This document shows positions 9,638 to 18,576 of a stretch of DNA of 64,000 bases, piece by piece; the stretch's first letter is position 1; the number at the start of each line of letters is the position of its first letter. Source of the stretch: Bacteroidota bacterium (GTDB lineage: Bacteria > Bacteroidota > Bacteroidia > Chitinophagales > Saprospiraceae); the NCBI GenBank assembly GCA_024743405.1, contig JANSWP010000002.1, forward strand, positions 168,396-232,395. The letters run 5' to 3'. The position numbers and the translations under genes are program-made. Under the pieces are notes generated by a model that did not search any database, was not told the DNA's origin, and worked only from the letters and a program-made list of their open reading frames with translations.

Positions 9638-10172
9638 GTTTTAGAATTTTTAATTTCAAAATTTCAATTTTACTAATTGGTAACTTGAAAGCTTTTTGAT
9701 TCCAAAAATTATCCGAACCTCACTCCAAGTCACCCTCTTTTTAAAGACTGCCAAAATTACTATTTTATTGTTGCCTTTTTTAAAATGAGACTGAAAATGA
9801 AGGCAGTAAGTCACTTCGTCTTAACCTAATAACCACAAAGATAAAACATACATAAACTACTGGCTATAAGATACTTACGTAACACAACCACTTAACAACA
9901 CATACAATAAAATGTAAATCATACCTTCTACAAAAGGCGATTTCGCGCTAAACAACTGACTATCAGCTACTTACACCTAACCTAAGTCAATAATCATCAT
10001 GAAATTTAACAAAGCTTAACGTCATCAAACTTTGTTTTAACTAATTTTTTTCATTCGAAATTATTTTTTGTAGACTTAACCAAATGGTTTTTCAAGCCAA
10101 TTATCTCTTGTAAAGTCTTATTTTCGTAACCTTGCACTTGTAAAAAATTGACTTAAAGATCATTATTTTAAA
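9638..10172. other. Intergenic region with a spaced 24-bp direct repeat
   Basis: This gene-free stretch separates the divergent ompH copy 2 and the cyclase gene. Apart from AT-rich sequence it holds two related 24-mers at 9855-9878 and 9951-9974 (20 of 24 positions identical by eye), exactly 96 bases apart. No ORF or RNA gene was recognised. Confidence 0.5.
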
Positions 10173-11825
10173 ATGAGATATATTTGGTTATTACTTTTTG
10201 TATTTGGATCAATCTTGTTGAATGCCCAATCAATTTCTGAGCTTGAGAGACAGCTCAGAGAGGCCGAAACAAGTATAGATAAAATGAACTTGAATTATGA
10301 TTTAGCAGAAGCATGGTTATCCAGTGATGTAAAAAAAGCGGTTGAATATGGAAAGGCAGCTCACACTCGAGCACAAGAGTTAAGCAATAACGGTATGCTA
10401 GCTCAATCTTCCTTTTTAATTTCTCAAGCCTATAATCGTACTCGAGGCGATGAACGCAAAGAAGAAACTTGGCTCAAAAGTGCCCTTGGCTATGCTAAAA
10501 ATGCCAATGATGGAGATTTAATTATTAAAGCAGTTGATAAACTAAGCCGCCTTGCAATTAGTAATGATCGTAAAAACGGTCATCGCAAGGCTTACCAATA
10601 TACCGAAGAGGCTTTTAAATTTTTTAGCCAGCGTGGAAGAAGTATTAGCGAATTAGATAGAAAATACGATAAACGAAAATCGTATCGTGAAAAGGAACAA
10701 CGCGAATTAATTAGCGATCTAAATCAACTCACAGCTGAATTAGAACGACTAGGTCGCGAAAAAGACAAATTAAGAGATGACAAAACAGTCTTAACTCAGC
10801 GTACAAAAACCCTCGAGCAAGAAAAGGAAAATATTGCTCAAGAAAAGGAATTAGTTGAGCAAGAAATTGCAGTTAAAGAAGAAGAAATTAAAGATATTTC
10901 GAGGGAAAAACTTCAACAAAAAGTTCTTGCTGATGCTCGAAAGCACATGATCGAAAACCTCAAAAACGAGAAAGTTATTGATTCATTAAATCTTCAGCAA
11001 ACTAATCTTGAACTTCAAAACGCCACTTTACAAAACGAACAAAGTAAATATGTTTTTATTTTAATGGGCGCTGGAGTACTCTTTGTAGTTTTACTAGCTT
11101 TATTAAATTATTTCCGATTCCGAGCTAAAAAACGATTGAGCAATAAACTCGAACAACAAAATCAGATTATTGAAGAAGAAAGACAACGTTCGGATGAATT
11201 ACTTTTAAATATTTTGCCCGCCAATATTGCAGAAGAATTAAAAGAAAAAGGAAAAGCAACTGCCCGAAAATTTAATGAAGCCTCTATTCTTTTTGCAGAT
11301 TTTAAAAATTTTACTCGAATTTCCACTCAGTTAACCCCTGAAAAATTGGTCGAGGAAATAGATCGGACATTCAGAGCTTTTGATAATATCATCTCTCATT
11401 ATGAAGATATTGAAAAGATAAAAACAGTTGGTGATGCCTATATCTGCGCAAGTGGTTTAGTTAATCGAAAAACAATCCCCTCCAACCTGATAAAAGCGGC
11501 GCTTGAGATGCAAGAATACCTAGATGATATAAAGCAAGAAAAAATTCGCCTAAATGAGCCATTTTTCGAGGCAAGGATTGGAATTCACTCCGGTCCCATT
11601 GTCGCAGGGGTCGTTGGTCTCAAAAAATTCGCTTACGATATATGGGGGGATACCGTAAATATTGCCGCCAGAATGGAATCAAATTGCGAACCTGGACGAG
11701 TCAATGTCTCAGAAACAACTTATCGATTAATAAAATATAATTATAATTGTCAGTATCGCGGAAAAGTGGCAGCCAAAGGGAAGGGAATGATTGACATGTA
11801 TTACGTACAAAAAGAACTCGCTTGA
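10173..11825 (+). CDS. Membrane class III adenylate/guanylate cyclase with TPR-like and coiled-coil sensor
   Basis: 550 residues: signal peptide (LLNAQS), a helical TPR-like periplasmic region (about 20-160), a long coiled coil (165-290), one transmembrane helix (about 293-313), a cytoplasmic coiled coil ending in NILPANIAEELK, then the cyclase homology domain (365-550). Metal-binding aspartates are in FADFKNFT and KTVGDAYICASG; the RIGIHSGPIVAGVVG and WGDTVNIAARMES motifs are intact, so the enzyme should be catalytic. Substrate choice (ATP or GTP) is not decided here. The layout implies a periplasmic sensor passing a signal through the coiled coil. Confidence 0.88.
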   Translation: MRYIWLLLFVFGSILLNAQSISELERQLREAETSIDKMNLNYDLAEAWLSSDVKKAVEYGKAAHTRAQELSNNGMLAQSSFLISQAYNRTRGDERKEETWLKSALGYAKNANDGDLIIKAVDKLSRLAISNDRKNGHRKAYQYTEEAFKFFSQRGRSISELDRKYDKRKSYREKEQRELISDLNQLTAELERLGREKDKLRDDKTVLTQRTKTLEQEKENIAQEKELVEQEIAVKEEEIKDISREKLQQKVLADARKHMIENLKNEKVIDSLNLQQTNLELQNATLQNEQSKYVFILMGAGVLFVVLLALLNYFRFRAKKRLSNKLEQQNQIIEEERQRSDELLLNILPANIAEELKEKGKATARKFNEASILFADFKNFTRISTQLTPEKLVEEIDRTFRAFDNIISHYEDIEKIKTVGDAYICASGLVNRKTIPSNLIKAALEMQEYLDDIKQEKIRLNEPFFEARIGIHSGPIVAGVVGLKKFAYDIWGDTVNIAARMESNCEPGRVNVSETTYRLIKYNYNCQYRGKVAAKGKGMIDMYYVQKELA

Positions 11826-11927
11826 TCTTGATATTCTTTCTTAATATTGAGGTAAATACTAAATTTCTAATTCCCCATTCTCAGTTCTTCAAAAATATTG
11901 ACCCAAGAACAGGGAATTAGAATTCTT

Positions 11928-13340
11928 TTATTCTTCTTCAGATTTTGCTTCCGATTCTCCTTGTGAAGCATCTTTTTCATCCGAAAACGTCTCTTTAATA
12001 TCTTCTTTTAATTCTTCTACGGCTTCTTCTATTTTATCACCCACTACCTCAGCGACAGCCTTTACAGTATCCATTACATCTGTAAGCGATTCGCCTAACA
12101 TAGAACCTGCTACTGCCAAAACTGATTCTTCTTTTTTATCAGTTTCTGCATCCTCCTTACCTTTAATGGCATCAGCCGCTTTCTCTAATTTTTCCGAATC
12201 TCTTGTTGCAGAAGCAGCTTCAATTTTTTGAGCAATTTTTTCCTTTGCTGCCACTTTAGCCGCTTCTCTCGCATCTCTCTCCGCACGTTTAGCGTCGCGT
12301 TGTTTTTGAGAATCTACTTTTGCTTCTAATTCTGTTTTGGTATTATGCATTTCGCTCAATTTCTCTTCTTTTGAACGAATGCGTTCCTCTATCATAAGAA
12401 TTTTAGCTTGTCGAATTTGAGCCTCTAATTGACCATCTGTCGTTTCTACTTTCCTTTTTTGAAAATCTAATTCTTCTCTATCTCTTCCAATAGATCGCTC
12501 CATTTTTTCAATAGCCGCAATCAATCCTTCATATCGTCGAGTCAATCTTTGCATTGGAGAACTATCCTGTACAGCACCATCTCCAAAACGCTTTGCTTTT
12601 ACTTTTTTGAAGGCGCCATCAATTCGGCTCCAAAGATGAGAACGATGCTCCCGAGTCAATTTTGTTTCTCTGAAATTACGCTGAACCTTCTTTAATTCTT
12701 CAAAAACGCCTTGCAATCTAAATCCGTCCTCCACCTTCTTTTCTAAATCCTCCAATACAGAAGTAATCTTATCAACCTGCTCCTGAGATCGACTCTTAAA
12801 GTCGTCATCCATTTTACTTCTCAATTCTTTCATTTTAGAGAACATAGCATTGGTATTGTCCCTTAAGTTATCGGCATGTTCTCTAAACAAATTTCGCTCT
12901 CGAACTTGTCCTTGAACTTTATTCCAAAAACCTTTAAGGTTTTCCCACACATCTTGGCTATAATCCTCTAAATCATCTATTTTTTCCCGAATTTCTGACA
13001 ACTCGGTTTGATAAACTTCATTTAATTTAGATGAAAGCACCACAAAATGCCACTCTGTTTGGGCACGTTGTACCACATCTCCCCTTTCAACCTTCAACTC
13101 CTCAGGGAGAAGACTTTCTGTTACACTTAATTCACGTTCCATATGCGTTTTTTCCTCTGGAAATTCAACTTCTGCTCCATTCCGCCATTCACGCATCATT
13201 TTTTGTGAAAAATCTTCAGTGACCACTTTCTCTGGAAAAGTCCAGATGTCCACTTTATTATCTTTTGCATTTAATGCCAACGCGATCAATACGCGTTCAT
13301 CTGATTCATTGGTACCCCAAAGTACAATTTTCGTCTTCAT
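11928..13340 (-). CDS. Cytoplasmic coiled-coil protein of unknown function
   Basis: 470 residues without signal peptide or membrane helix. Residues 1-110 form a compact, strand-rich domain (KIVLWGTNESDERVLIALAL) with no family I can name. Residues 110-380 are almost all charged helix; the segment REHRSHLWSRIDGAFKKVKAKR resembles DUF349 modules, a weak match by eye. The tail (about 380-470) is Ala/Glu/Lys-rich and very acidic at the end. A structural or nucleic-acid/ribosome-associated role is possible but unproven. Confidence 0.7.
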   Translation of the reverse strand: MKTKIVLWGTNESDERVLIALALNAKDNKVDIWTFPEKVVTEDFSQKMMREWRNGAEVEFPEEKTHMERELSVTESLLPEELKVERGDVVQRAQTEWHFVVLSSKLNEVYQTELSEIREKIDDLEDYSQDVWENLKGFWNKVQGQVRERNLFREHADNLRDNTNAMFSKMKELRSKMDDDFKSRSQEQVDKITSVLEDLEKKVEDGFRLQGVFEELKKVQRNFRETKLTREHRSHLWSRIDGAFKKVKAKRFGDGAVQDSSPMQRLTRRYEGLIAAIEKMERSIGRDREELDFQKRKVETTDGQLEAQIRQAKILMIEERIRSKEEKLSEMHNTKTELEAKVDSQKQRDAKRAERDAREAAKVAAKEKIAQKIEAASATRDSEKLEKAADAIKGKEDAETDKKEESVLAVAGSMLGESLTDVMDTVKAVAEVVGDKIEEAVEELKEDIKETFSDEKDASQGESEAKSEEE

Positions 13341-13703
13341 GTTACTAGATTTACGTAAATTTCAAAAAATTCAGTTTTAAGTACTTGTTGTGTCTAAATA
13401 TTCGATAGTTCAATATCCATAAAATAATCTTTCAGAAGATCAACTATCAAGGATTCACTAACAACTACCTCTCCGTGTAGTTTTAATCGTTTAAGTTCAT
13501 AAGATTTACCTCAAGGAGATAAAAATCTTAACTGTTCTAATAGGTAAAATTTTGGCAATCAATTAGTTTTAAAAAAAACGACCGTTTACCAAAATCAGTC
13601 AAATTTATAAAAATGCTTTTCAACCACCCAAGTTTCTACCTAAAATCCGATCTTAAAAGCGGAAATTCAGATAGTTTTTTTAGTTATCAAGTTATTTTAA
13701 TCC
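13341..13703. other. Intergenic region, no gene recognised
   Basis: About 360 bases upstream of the coiled-coil gene and downstream of asd. The only structure seen is a weak nested hairpin (GATAGTT at 13404-13410 with AACTATC at 13442-13448, inner stem 13427-13440). It may contain the coiled-coil gene's promoter. Confidence 0.4.
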
Positions 13704-14723
13704 CTAACTCATCACTCCTACTGGCTGAATAATATTTTTTGCCACTAAATATTCAGCAATCTGAACAGCATTAGTTGCCGCACCTTTACGTAAATTATCA
13801 GCCACAACCCATAAATTCAACCCATTCTCCAATGATTCGTCTCTTCTAATTCGACCCACAAAAACTTCATCCTTATTCTTAGCAAAAAGTGGCATTGGGT
13901 ATTGGTTACTTGCAATATCATCAGAGACAATAATCCCATCGGAATCGCCTAATAACCTTTTTACGTCAACAACTTCAAAAGGTTTTTCAAATTCAATATT
14001 TATGGATTCTGAATGACCTCCTTTTACAGGGACACGCACAGCTGTAGCCGTTACTCTTAGACCCTCATCGTTCAATATCTTTCGGGTCTCATGAACCAAT
14101 TTCATTTCCTCTTTTGTATAATCATTCTCTAAGAAAATATCACAATGCGGTAAACAGTTTTCATAGATGGGATAATGATAGGCCATTTCGTCTTGTCCCA
14201 ATGGCTTGCCGTCGCGTTCTGCATTATATTGCTCAACAGCTTTCATTCCCGTACCTGTGTAAGATTGATAAGTTGAAATAACCAATCGTTTGATTTTGTA
14301 TTTTTCATGTAAGGGCGCCAACGCTACTACCATTTGAATAGTAGAACAATTTGGGTTAGCAATAATTTTATCCTCATTAGTCAATTCACTAGCATTCACC
14401 TCTGGAACAACCAATTTTTTTGTAGGATCCATTCTCCATGCGGAAGAATTATCAATTACGGTTGTTCCTACTTCTGCAAATTTGGGTGCCCATTCTTTTG
14501 AGACAGAACCACCAGCAGAAAAAATTGCGATATCAGGTCGAGCATTAACAGCGGCCTCCAATCCAATAATTTTATGCGGCTTCCCTTTAAAAATTAAGTC
14601 TTTACCAACTGACCGAGCCGATGCGACTGGCAGAAATTCAGAAATCAGAAAATTTCGTTCCTTGAGTACTTCACACATAACGGTGCCAACTAAACCAGTT
14701 ACACCAACTACTGCAACTTTCAT
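13704..14723 (-). CDS. asd: Aspartate-semialdehyde dehydrogenase
   Basis: 339 residues, normal length. The NAD(P)-binding loop is VGVTGLVGT at 6-14; the catalytic cysteine is C126 in NPNCSTIQ; the substrate-binding segment TYQSYTGTGM and the base His237 in GGHSES are present. It reduces beta-aspartyl phosphate to the semialdehyde, the branch point to lysine/diaminopimelate, threonine and methionine. Diaminopimelate links it to peptidoglycan synthesis. It is transcribed alone. Confidence 0.96.
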   Translation of the reverse strand: MKVAVVGVTGLVGTVMCEVLKERNFLISEFLPVASARSVGKDLIFKGKPHKIIGLEAAVNARPDIAIFSAGGSVSKEWAPKFAEVGTTVIDNSSAWRMDPTKKLVVPEVNASELTNEDKIIANPNCSTIQMVVALAPLHEKYKIKRLVISTYQSYTGTGMKAVEQYNAERDGKPLGQDEMAYHYPIYENCLPHCDIFLENDYTKEEMKLVHETRKILNDEGLRVTATAVRVPVKGGHSESINIEFEKPFEVVDVKRLLGDSDGIIVSDDIASNQYPMPLFAKNKDEVFVGRIRRDESLENGLNLWVVADNLRKGAATNAVQIAEYLVAKNIIQPVGVMS

Positions 14724-14943
14724 TTTTTTATTATTTTTTGCGGTGTTAAAATCAATAAAACTGACATCAACACACAGTCCATTAAATTTTGGTTAGGACC
14801 GTACTTTGAATAGTTTACTATTTTTGCCAACAAGTACCTTTGTGGGCAAAATCAACTTACGGGAAAACAACTTTTATTGTTTCCCTTATTTGTGAGGGTG
14901 CAAAGATATATTCTTAATCAATACCTTGCCATTTTTTAATAAT

Positions 14944-17556
14944 ATGAGAACGCTAATTTTTATTACTTCTTTTCTCTTTTTTCTTTCTAATTCCAATGCC
15001 CAAATAGTTGATGATTTCGCAGATGGCGATTTTAGCTCTAATCCAACATGGCAAGGAGATATTAATAACTTCATAATCAATGATGATTTTGAACTCCAGT
15101 TAAACGCTCCCGATTTAGGCAATTCAAGTCTTTTTGTGCCTGTTCAAATTCCTGACAGTACAGATTGGAAGTTTTTTTTCAATCTTGATTTCGCCCCTTC
15201 CAATGCCAATAAATCACGAATTTATCTTCAAGCAGACAATACTGACTTACTCTCCTCAAATGGCTATTTTATAGAAATCGGTGAAAACGGAAATAACGAT
15301 GCCATCCACTTTTTTAAGCAAAATGGCGTTAACCTCACTTTATTAGCTTCTGGATCTTTAGGAAGTGTCGGGAGCGAACCAGCTTTGGCAAGGCTAAAAA
15401 TCGAAAGAACCACTCAAGGTCAATGGTCATTCTTTACAGATTATACTGGCGGAAATGATTTCGAATTAGATTTTGAAATTCAAGATGATACTTGGCTAGG
15501 AGGAGATTATTATTTTGGGTTCTATTGTGAATACACAATCTCCAGAGTTGACAAATTCTTTTTTGATGATATTTCTATTCAGGCGCTTATTCCAGATCTT
15601 GAAGCGCCAAAATTAATTTCTGTCAATGCAATTTCCGAAACAGAATTGCAAGTTTCTTTTGATGAAAATTTGGATGAAAACGCACTCTCAAATTCCAATT
15701 TCAGCATTAATAATGGCATCGGAAATCCAATTTCTACCGAAATAGGTTTCAATGACCATACATTAGTACAACTCTTGTTAAATACGCCACTTCAAAATCA
15801 GAATAATTATACCCTTACCTCCACAAATATTTCAGATGAGGTTGGAAATATTTCCACTTCCCAAAGCATAGACTTTTCTTTTTTAAAAACAGATATTGCG
15901 GAAGCCTTTGATATTTTGATTAATGAAATTCTAGCGGATCCCACACCTAGTATTGGGCTCCCATCCTTTGAATTTATTGAATTATACAATCACAGTCAAA
16001 AAATCATTGACTTAGCAGATTATAGTTTTGATACCGGAGGTGCTCCCAAATTGCTCTCCTCCTACTTGCTATTCCCTAATGACTATTTGATTTTATGCGA
16101 TAAAGACAATATTGCCTCATTCGAGCCCTATGGCGATGTTTTGGGAATCTCAGATTTTCCTGCTTTGGTGAATGCTGGTGATAAACTTACTTTGACCAAT
16201 ACATTCGGCGATGTCATTCACGCTGTAAATTACTCTGAAGAATGGTATTTTGACTTAGACAAAAGAGAAGGCGGTTGGACATTAGAGATGATAAGTCCTA
16301 ATAACATCTGTGAAGAAGAAGATAATTGGCGCGCATCGGAAAGCTTATCAGGAGGTACACCAGGAGCACAAAACTCTATTTTCAATAATTTTATGGATGA
16401 AGAAAGTCCAGACCTTGTTCGCGTTTTTGTAGATTCTCAAAAGCCAAATCAATTGCAGCTTTTTTTCAATGAAAATATGGATCAGGCAAACTTAGAAAAT
16501 ATTGACAATTATGCACTATCCAATAATTTAGAAGTCATCAATGCAATCCAACAATCTTCCGATAATCAAAAAATCACCTTAGTCTTAAATGAAAGTCTAG
16601 AACTAAAAATCATTTATGAAATTACCCTAAAAACTGCTATTACGGATTGTCTTGGAAATTCTATTGGCATTGCCAATACCGCTGAATTTGGTCTTCCTGA
16701 GCCTTACGCTGAAAGCGATGTCATTATCAATGAAGTTCTGTTTAACCCTGAAGTAGGAGGATTTGATTTTGTAGAATTATATAATAGCTCTTCAAAAGTT
16801 TTAAATCTAGCCGATCTATCTATTGGAAACCTTCAAATTGGTATGGATACATTTATAACTGCGATCACCCAAAAATTTCTTTTTCTTCCACAAACTTATG
16901 TCGTACTAACAGAGTCTCCGACTTATATCAAAAATCGCTATCAGCCCCAAAATCCTCAATGGCTTTTGGACAATGACTTACCAGCATTTGACAATGAATT
17001 TGGAAATGTAACCCTGATTTATGCCTCCAACAATACGCCTTTGATAGTTGACGCCTTTGATTATGACAAAGATTTCCATCATGTTTTATTGGAAGATGAG
17101 AATGGTGTTTCATTAGAACGAATAAACCCTAGCGCTGCTAGTCAAGAATCTTCTAATTGGCATTCGGCCGCAGAAACAGTTGGCTTTGCGACGCCCACCT
17201 ATCAAAATTCACAGTTTCTCTCTAATACATCTATTCCTGATGAAATGATTTCCATTCCTGAAAAATCTTTTTCTCCTGATGGCGATGGATTCCAAGATTT
17301 CTTACAAATCAATTATCAAACAGATACTCCAGATTTCGTGGCAAATGTGAAAATTTTTGATACTGCTGGAAGGATAATTAAAGATTTGGTGAAAAATGAA
17401 TTAATTGGAACAGAAGGCTTTTTCAAATGGGATGGCTCAACGAATGAAAATCGATTGGCAAGATTGGGCGTTTACATCATTTATATTCAAATATTTTCTC
17501 CAACTGGTGATGTCAAAGAATTCAAAAAAGCCTGTGCTTTAGCGGAAAAATTTTAA
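14944..17556 (+). CDS. Lamin-tail-domain secreted surface protein
   Basis: About 870 residues from the ATG at 14944 (MRTLIFI...SNAQ signal peptide); an ATG 18 bases earlier would place extra residues before it. The N-terminal part (20-215) looks like a jelly-roll/LamG-type domain. Then come an Ig-like domain (about 220-315, LISVNAISETELQVSFDENL), a lamin-tail domain (about 325-480, ILINEILADPTPS), a second Ig-like module (480-590), a second lamin-tail domain (about 600-770, VIINEVLFNPEVGGFDFVELYN) and a C-terminal FlgD/CHU_C-like Ig domain (FSPDGDGFQDFL ... FKWDG ... LGVYI). This architecture is common in Bacteroidota surface proteins. The C-terminal domain may be its T9SS signal. Confidence 0.82.
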   Translation: MRTLIFITSFLFFLSNSNAQIVDDFADGDFSSNPTWQGDINNFIINDDFELQLNAPDLGNSSLFVPVQIPDSTDWKFFFNLDFAPSNANKSRIYLQADNTDLLSSNGYFIEIGENGNNDAIHFFKQNGVNLTLLASGSLGSVGSEPALARLKIERTTQGQWSFFTDYTGGNDFELDFEIQDDTWLGGDYYFGFYCEYTISRVDKFFFDDISIQALIPDLEAPKLISVNAISETELQVSFDENLDENALSNSNFSINNGIGNPISTEIGFNDHTLVQLLLNTPLQNQNNYTLTSTNISDEVGNISTSQSIDFSFLKTDIAEAFDILINEILADPTPSIGLPSFEFIELYNHSQKIIDLADYSFDTGGAPKLLSSYLLFPNDYLILCDKDNIASFEPYGDVLGISDFPALVNAGDKLTLTNTFGDVIHAVNYSEEWYFDLDKREGGWTLEMISPNNICEEEDNWRASESLSGGTPGAQNSIFNNFMDEESPDLVRVFVDSQKPNQLQLFFNENMDQANLENIDNYALSNNLEVINAIQQSSDNQKITLVLNESLELKIIYEITLKTAITDCLGNSIGIANTAEFGLPEPYAESDVIINEVLFNPEVGGFDFVELYNSSSKVLNLADLSIGNLQIGMDTFITAITQKFLFLPQTYVVLTESPTYIKNRYQPQNPQWLLDNDLPAFDNEFGNVTLIYASNNTPLIVDAFDYDKDFHHVLLEDENGVSLERINPSAASQESSNWHSAAETVGFATPTYQNSQFLSNTSIPDEMISIPEKSFSPDGDGFQDFLQINYQTDTPDFVANVKIFDTAGRIIKDLVKNELIGTEGFFKWDGSTNENRLARLGVYIIYIQIFSPTGDVKEFKKACALAEKF

Positions 17557-17591
17557 CCAAAATAAGTTGTCTCGAACCTGGGTTTCTAAAA

Positions 17592-17641
17592 CAAGAAACC
17601 CCGAGTCCTCCGTTTAGGATACTCAGGGTTTCTTGCTTGAA
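17592..17641. terminator. Bidirectional terminator
   Basis: CAAGAAACCC at 17592-17601 pairs with GGGTTTCTTG at 17626-17635, with an additional inner GAGTCC/GGATACTC stem. It lies between convergent genes ending at 17556 and 17655. Confidence 0.82.
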
Positions 17642-17654
17642 AAAAGCGATTATA

Positions 17655-18350
17655 TTAATTTTTTCCTTTTTCTAAACCTTTATTTTTTGAAGCCATATTC
17701 GCCTTACGAGTTATTTCATCTGGAATTTTCTTCAAAACCAACGTTTCCATTTCATCCTCCATATTCAAAGCCAATTTGTATATTCCATCTCTTTGATCTG
17801 TCAAATCAATTGATAACTCATTTAAGCCATTAAAAACGATAACTTGATCTTCTAATACAACTTCTCCTTTCCAATTTGCCAAACTATATTTCAAATCTCC
17901 ATCCTCAATCGCATCTATAGTTACTTCAAACAAATCAGTCGTAGCAACTGCCGACATTCTGGCAACCATAAAGTTATTTTTATAAACTTGATTAATCGCT
18001 AAAATTTCAGAATAACTAAAAGAACCATCTTGATCAACCTGCCGCAAACGGTAAAACATCTTAGATTCATTGGACATTACATCCAAAAAATTGTACTCTT
18101 TCACATCATCCGAATCACCTGCACATTTCACAGAACCAACTTCAACAAATTCGCTTCCATCAATAGATTTCTCAATAATGAACATGGCTGTATTTTCTTC
18201 ATAAGAAGTACTCCAAGTAAGCATCGTTCCGATTTGAAGATTCTCACCCTGAATAATTTGCTCATAGGTACAATTAGCAAAAGACAATTGTATCAAAGCA
18301 ATTGAGAAAAGAGCAGGAAGGAAATAGCGAAGACTGTTCAAAGATTTCAT
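17655..18350 (-). CDS. Secreted fibronectin-like protein of unknown function
   Basis: 231 residues with a signal peptide ending near LSFAN. Residues 35-115 match the short Fn3-like motif common in Bacteroidota T9SS substrates (TSYEENTAMFIIEKSIDGSEF ... FYRLRQVDQDGSFSYSEI). The following 100 residues form a strand-rich domain resembling a T9SS type A sorting domain (GDLKYSLANWKGEVV ... DQRDGIYKLAL), though the usual PNP motif is missing. A lysine-rich tail (GLEKGKN) ends the protein. Confidence 0.65.
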   Translation of the reverse strand: MKSLNSLRYFLPALFSIALIQLSFANCTYEQIIQGENLQIGTMLTWSTSYEENTAMFIIEKSIDGSEFVEVGSVKCAGDSDDVKEYNFLDVMSNESKMFYRLRQVDQDGSFSYSEILAINQVYKNNFMVARMSAVATTDLFEVTIDAIEDGDLKYSLANWKGEVVLEDQVIVFNGLNELSIDLTDQRDGIYKLALNMEDEMETLVLKKIPDEITRKANMASKNKGLEKGKN

Positions 18351-18528
18351 TTTATTTTGTTTAAGAGTGACAATTTCATGTCAAAATCTGAGGGGGAGTG
18401 TAATATTGGGAGGGAGTGTAAATGGAGCTTTTATAACCTATTTAAATGGGAGGAAAAATTATGCCAAACTCCTTTATAATACAAATATACGGGAAAATAC
18501 GTAGAGATAAAAGGGGTTATAGAGATTT

Positions 18529-18567
18529 ACATCGTTTTGGCGGACTATTCTCCCGCCAAAACGATGT
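18529..18567 (-). terminator. Hairpin downstream of the S9 peptidase gene
   Basis: A perfect 15-bp inverted repeat (18529-18543 and 18553-18567) around a 9-base loop, 10 bases past the stop codon at 18577. No long U-tract follows in minus-strand RNA, so it may also act as an mRNA 3'-end stabiliser. Confidence 0.7.
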
Positions 18568-18576
18568 TATTACAAG

